From: Bacteriovoracaceae bacterium
GTDB taxonomy: Bacteria; Bdellovibrionota; Bacteriovoracia; Bacteriovoracales; Bacteriovoracaceae
Reading direction: 5' to 3'
NCBI GenBank assembly: GCA_947441615.1
Contig: CANEUH010000003.1
Coordinates: 62,001-126,000 of the forward strand
Length of the DNA stretch: 64,000 nt
Every line of letters starts with the position of its first letter. Within the stretch, counting starts at the first letter, position 1. Below are positions 60,827 to 64,000 of the stretch, one piece after another. A program made the position numbers and the translations under genes. Under the pieces are notes generated by a model that was given only the letters and a program-made list of their open reading frames with translations, was not told where the DNA came from and did no database searches.

Positions 60827-61300
60827 TTACATAACGTCGTAAATTCTTTTAATAATCGATTTAATTAAACGGGAAGAAGTGGGTGCGATAAAAATCGTAT
60901 CATCTCCAGCAATTGTTCCAAGAATATCTAGGCTTGATCTCATGCTATCTAGATGGCGAGCGACAAGACTCGCTGAACCAGGGGAAGTGTGAAGAACAAT
61001 CATGCTCTCATTGGCCTCAATATCAATCAATAATCCACCCAGATTATGACTCACTGTAGGTGGAAGAATATGCATTTCTTCAGGTAATTTATAAATGGTC
61101 TGCCCATTACTATCAGTCGTTTTAACCGCCCCGACTTTTCTTAAATCACGAGAAATGGTACTTTGAGTGACATCAAACCTTTTTTTACGAAGGGCCTCAC
61201 AGAGATCTTCCTGAGTTCTCGAGTCCCCATCACGAAGTAATTCTCTCAAAACATCTAGGCGAAGCTGAAAATCAGACTTGCCGATTTTTTTTAAATCCAT
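60827..61300 (-). CDS. argR: Arginine repressor
   Basis: The 157-residue protein has the winged-helix N-terminus (RLDVLRELL, TQEDLCEALRKKRFDVTQSTISRDLRKVGAVK) and the C-terminal oligomerisation and arginine-binding domain (IVLHTSPGSASLVARHLDSM, ILGTIAGDDTIFIAP with the GD-D arginine-contacting motif). It binds ARG boxes as a hexamer with arginine as co-repressor. AAAGGA precedes the ATG. It is the last gene of argC-argJ-argB-argR, so the repressor is co-expressed with the pathway it controls. Confidence 0.95.
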   Translation of the reverse strand: MDLKKIGKSDFQLRLDVLRELLRDGDSRTQEDLCEALRKKRFDVTQSTISRDLRKVGAVKTTDSNGQTIYKLPEEMHILPPTVSHNLGGLLIDIEANESMIVLHTSPGSASLVARHLDSMRSSLDILGTIAGDDTIFIAPTSSRLIKSIIKRIYDVM

Positions 61301-61327
61301 ATTTATGAATCCTTTATGAGCTGGAGT

Positions 61328-62113
61328 TTAGCATTTCGGTGAATAATTATCAACTAAGCGCGTCCCTAGGGGACCTCTCCCATACTGATGCGAGAGAAGG
61401 GCATTCAGTACCTGAACCTCAGGCACCCCCTCATCAATCGCCATCATCATGGTTAATACCTTCGTATACATGCCCCCATGAATAACCCCAGTGCGAATCA
61501 TATCATGAATATACTCAGCCGTTGCCACATCAATAAGAGCTCCCTCTCCGTCAAGGATGCCATTTTGATCGGTGAGAAAAATTAATTTTGTCGCATGAAG
61601 GGCCACAGCTATTTTAGAAGCTGCCCAATCAGCATTGATATTGTATTTCTCCCCTTGATAACCAATTCCAATAGGAGCAATAACGGGAATGACATCAGTT
61701 GAATTTTCTAGAGTCCTACTGATGGAAGATAACCCTACCTCTTCAACTTTTCCGACTTGCTGAAGCTCAGCGTTTGTTTGAGAACAAAAGAGAATTTTAT
61801 CTTCCGCTCCGGATAATCCAATCGTCTTAAGACCACTGGACTTTAATTCATGAACGATTAAACCATTAACATTTTTTGCAAGCACCTCTTCAATCACTTC
61901 CATCATTTCAGGAGTGGTTTGTCGTTGCCCATTAATAAAGGTCCAGCTAATCCCTCGGCGAGTGAGCTCCTCATTGATGGCCGGACCTCCACCATGAATA
62001 ATCACAGGACGCACTCCACTCTTAAGTAAATCCTTAAGCATCAGAGAAAGACTCTTAAGAGTCTCGAGGTTTTGAAGGGAAGCCCCCCCAAGTTTTAAAA
62101 CAACAACTTCCAT
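61328..62113 (-). CDS. argB: N-acetylglutamate kinase
   Basis: The 261-residue protein has the amino-acid-kinase opening VVVLKLGGASLQN, the substrate loop VIIHGGGPAINEELTRRGI, and NINADWAASKIAVAL and LIFLTDQNGILDG of the ATP site. It phosphorylates N-acetylglutamate, the second step of arginine synthesis. It starts 1 base after the argJ stop and ends 27 bases before argR. The arginine-sensing N-terminal helix of feedback-inhibited kinases is absent, so it is probably an arginine-insensitive type. Confidence 0.94.
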   Translation of the reverse strand: MEVVVLKLGGASLQNLETLKSLSLMLKDLLKSGVRPVIIHGGGPAINEELTRRGISWTFINGQRQTTPEMMEVIEEVLAKNVNGLIVHELKSSGLKTIGLSGAEDKILFCSQTNAELQQVGKVEEVGLSSISRTLENSTDVIPVIAPIGIGYQGEKYNINADWAASKIAVALHATKLIFLTDQNGILDGEGALIDVATAEYIHDMIRTGVIHGGMYTKVLTMMMAIDEGVPEVQVLNALLSHQYGRGPLGTRLVDNYSPKC

Positions 62114-62114
62114 T

Positions 62115-63311
62115 TTAAGAGTACTCCGTATTCACTTCGACATATTTTTTAGAAAGATCACACCCCCAGGCCGTGGCGGAATAGGGGCCAGACTTTAAAT
62201 CAATTTCAATTTTTACAAGCACTGTTTTTAAAAGAGCTTTCACTTCTTCTCTCACAAAAGGTACGGGACTTCCGTCCTGAAATAAAAGAATGCCCTGAAG
62301 CTTTAGGGTTAGTTGACTCAGTTGACTTGAAGGAACTTTCTCAGCCCCAAGACGAGCGAGGATGCGACCCCAGTTAGGGTCTTCCCCGTGAACAGCTGTT
62401 TTAATGAGCGGCGAAAGGGTGATACCACGAGCGGCTTTCCTCGCTAGAGCTAAATCATCTGCCCCTTTAATTTCAACTTCAATTAATTTTGTCGCCCCCT
62501 CACCATCGGCAGCAATTGATTTCGCGAGGAAAATAGAAACCTCTGTAACCGCTTTTTCAAAGGCGAGAAAGTCTTCAGCGGTCTTCACTTCAACCCCGGA
62601 AGCACCGTTTGCCATCAAAAAGCTACAGTCATTAGTTGAAGAATCTCCATCGACACTGATCATGTTAAAACTTATATCAGCAGTTTTTTTTACTAAACTA
62701 GCAGCATAGTCTTTCGTGATTTTTGCATCGGTTAAAATATACCCAAGCATCGTCGCCATATTAGGATGGATCATCCCTGATCCCTTACTTATTCCCGTAA
62801 TCCGGATTGAACCAGATGAGAGATTAAGAGTTGTTGTTACAGTTTTTGGAACAAGGTCCGTGGTAAGAATCGCTAGAGCAAAGCTTTCAGCAGCATCATT
62901 CGCGCGGCTCACAAGATCTGGAATTGAAGGTAGAATTTTATCTGTATCAAGGTGAACACCAATCACTCCGGTACTAGCGACAAGAACTTGGTCAAGATCA
63001 CAGTTAAGAGATTTTGCAGCAGCTGAAACCATCATGAGATTTCTCTCCATTCCAATGGAACCAGTCGCTGCGTTTGCTTGACCAGAATTAGTGATGATGG
63101 CACGGATGTTATCAGACGGAACTAATTTTTGAGTATAGAGGACGGGGGCCGCTTTACATTCATTTAGAGTAAAAACCCCGGCCGCAACCGCCGGAACCTC
63201 TGAAATTAAAATTCCGATATCAGGGCGGTAGCGCCTCACTCCACAATTTACTCCACTAGCAAGAAATCCTTTCGGTAATGCAGTTCTCTGAATGCCTGGT
63301 CCAGGTGTCAT
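62115..63311 (-). CDS. argJ: Ornithine acetyltransferase (ArgJ), possibly bifunctional
   Basis: The 398-residue protein has the autocleavage site KGSGMIHPNMATMLGYI, where Thr of the A-T-M-L segment becomes the N-terminal nucleophile of the beta chain, plus the oxyanion residues in VLVASTGVIG, and the end loop DPNWGRILARLG. It transfers the acetyl group from acetylornithine to glutamate; some homologues also use acetyl-CoA. No argA-type synthase is seen here. The start overlaps the argC stop by 4 bases. Confidence 0.95.
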   Translation of the reverse strand: MTPGPGIQRTALPKGFLASGVNCGVRRYRPDIGILISEVPAVAAGVFTLNECKAAPVLYTQKLVPSDNIRAIITNSGQANAATGSIGMERNLMMVSAAAKSLNCDLDQVLVASTGVIGVHLDTDKILPSIPDLVSRANDAAESFALAILTTDLVPKTVTTTLNLSSGSIRITGISKGSGMIHPNMATMLGYILTDAKITKDYAASLVKKTADISFNMISVDGDSSTNDCSFLMANGASGVEVKTAEDFLAFEKAVTEVSIFLAKSIAADGEGATKLIEVEIKGADDLALARKAARGITLSPLIKTAVHGEDPNWGRILARLGAEKVPSSQLSQLTLKLQGILLFQDGSPVPFVREEVKALLKTVLVKIEIDLKSGPYSATAWGCDLSKKYVEVNTEYS

Positions 63312-64000
63312 ATAATGGCCTCCAAATGATTTAAGCCTGTGGATGTGTGGTAATCATAAATGCGGTTAAAGTTTTCAATCGCCTGACCGGCAGCACCTTT
63401 CATTAAATTATCGATGCAAGAGAAGAGATAAACTTTCTTTCCTGAGACTTCGTAACTGAGGTGAGTTTTACTGGTTCCAACAACTCTTTTTAAAGAAAGT
63501 AACTGAGAGTGACTCTTTAAAGGCCCGTGAATCACGAGGTCCGAGTCTTTGTAGGCCCGATTGAAGCTCTCCTCAATATCCCTTAACTCTAGTCCATCTT
63601 TAAGCTCAGCATAAATATTCGCTATGATTCCTCGCCTCGTCGCTAGAAGTGAGGTCGAAAAGTGTGGATTAATTATTTTACCTGTAAAGTGTGCAATTGT
63701 TTCAAGAATTTCTGGAAAATGCTGATGCTTTCCAACTTTATAGGGAAGACACTCTCCCTCAACTTCTGTGAACAAAAGATTTTCCGAAGCTTTTTTTCCG
63801 GCCCCAGATGTTCCGGATTTAGCATCAATCACAATTCCTTCTGAATGAATGAGACCATCTTTTAACAAAGGAATGAGCGCCATCGAAATCGCCGTAGCGT
63901 AGCAACCTGGATTAGAAATAAGTGAAATTTTATCTGAATGATGAGGACCGGCCCAAGGAACGAGGCCATAGTTTGCGACATCTAATAATTCTCTTTCATC
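63308..64000 (-). CDS. argC: N-acetyl-gamma-glutamyl-phosphate reductase, 5' part outside the window
   Basis: The frame runs to the window edge, so the first part is missing; 230 C-terminal residues are visible. Near the edge, ISLISNPGCYATAIS contains the catalytic Cys of ArgC, and downstream LLATRRGIIANIYAELKDG follows the family pattern. Taking only the ATG at 63883 would drop this active site. It reduces N-acetylglutamyl phosphate to the semialdehyde with NADPH, the third arginine step. It precedes argJ in the operon. Confidence 0.93.
   Translation of the reverse strand, partial: DERELLDVANYGLVPWAGPHHSDKISLISNPGCYATAISMALIPLLKDGLIHSEGIVIDAKSGTSGAGKKASENLLFTEVEGECLPYKVGKHQHFPEILETIAHFTGKIINPHFSTSLLATRRGIIANIYAELKDGLELRDIEESFNRAYKDSDLVIHGPLKSHSQLLSLKRVVGTSKTHLSYEVSGKKVYLFSCIDNLMKGAAGQAIENFNRIYDYHTSTGLNHLEAII

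Noticed and set aside
1-64000. CRISPR arrays, insertion sequences or prophage
   Set aside because: No regularly spaced direct repeats, transposase motifs or phage structural genes were seen on either strand.

Overview
The window is a gene-dense, AT-rich (roughly 40% G+C by eye, not counted) bacterial chromosome segment. The gene set suggests a predatory member of the Bdellovibrionota, most likely the Bacteriovoracales (Bacteriovorax/Peredibacter/Halobacteriovorax type). This is an inference. It rests on LPS-core genes (Gram-negative), many secreted peptidases, homospermidine synthase, XdhABC, stand-alone SufE, and a motif resembling flagellar-sigma promoters in front of secreted-protein genes. 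No plasmid, phage, insertion sequence or CRISPR array is visible, and no gap without a gene or RNA exceeds about 270 bases.

Layout. 1-3.0 kb: the 3' end of a cut-off gene, a metzincin-like secreted protease, a secreted pyroglutamyl-peptidase-like protein and a flavoprotein. 3.1-9.7 kb: tex, a tRNA-Arg(CCU), a membrane hexapeptide transferase, rmuC, a tyrosine recombinase and a possible PilZ protein. 9.8-14.4 kb: a beta-oxidation operon (thiolase, multifunctional alpha subunit) ending in a LolC/E-like permease. 14.5-16.7 kb: an oxidoreductase and an outer-membrane barrel. 16.7-20.6 kb: an LPS-core operon (GT9 heptosyltransferase, Kdo-transferase-like protein, an unknown protein, a type IVb pilin-like protein). 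20.7-22.7 kb: sufE-hemB-unknown. 22.8-31.2 kb: a GYF_2-like membrane protein, then tmk-holB-ricT-sbcD-sbcC on one strand. 31.2-35.9 kb: five secreted proteins including a CAP lipoprotein, a snapalysin-like protease, an M28 aminopeptidase and a caspase-like peptidase. 35.9-45.4 kb: asnS, a PfkB kinase, rsmJ, a single-chain glycine decarboxylase, a histidine kinase and prfC. 45.5-49.4 kb: four tandem paralogous secreted metalloproteases, most with their own terminator. 49.5-55.1 kb: an AEC transporter divergent from xdhABC. 55.1-59.0 kb: a large M34/ATLF-like secreted metalloprotease with a small partner, and a DnaQ-GIY-YIG fusion. 59.3-64 kb: homospermidine synthase facing the operon argC-argJ-argB-argR, with argC cut by the window end.

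How they fit. Housekeeping genes alternate with an unusually rich set of exported hydrolases: at least nine recognisable peptidase-like proteins. Three loci (5710, 34135 and 57711) share a T[AT][AC]AG-N16-CCGATAAG element 6-8 bases before the start codon. It resembles the sigma-28 (FliA) consensus, and two of the three genes head operons for secreted proteases. Three ATGCAT boxes spaced exactly 21 bp apart precede homospermidine synthase, and argR lies just beyond that gene. Several genes have promoter-like sequences so close to the start codon that their mRNAs would be leaderless.
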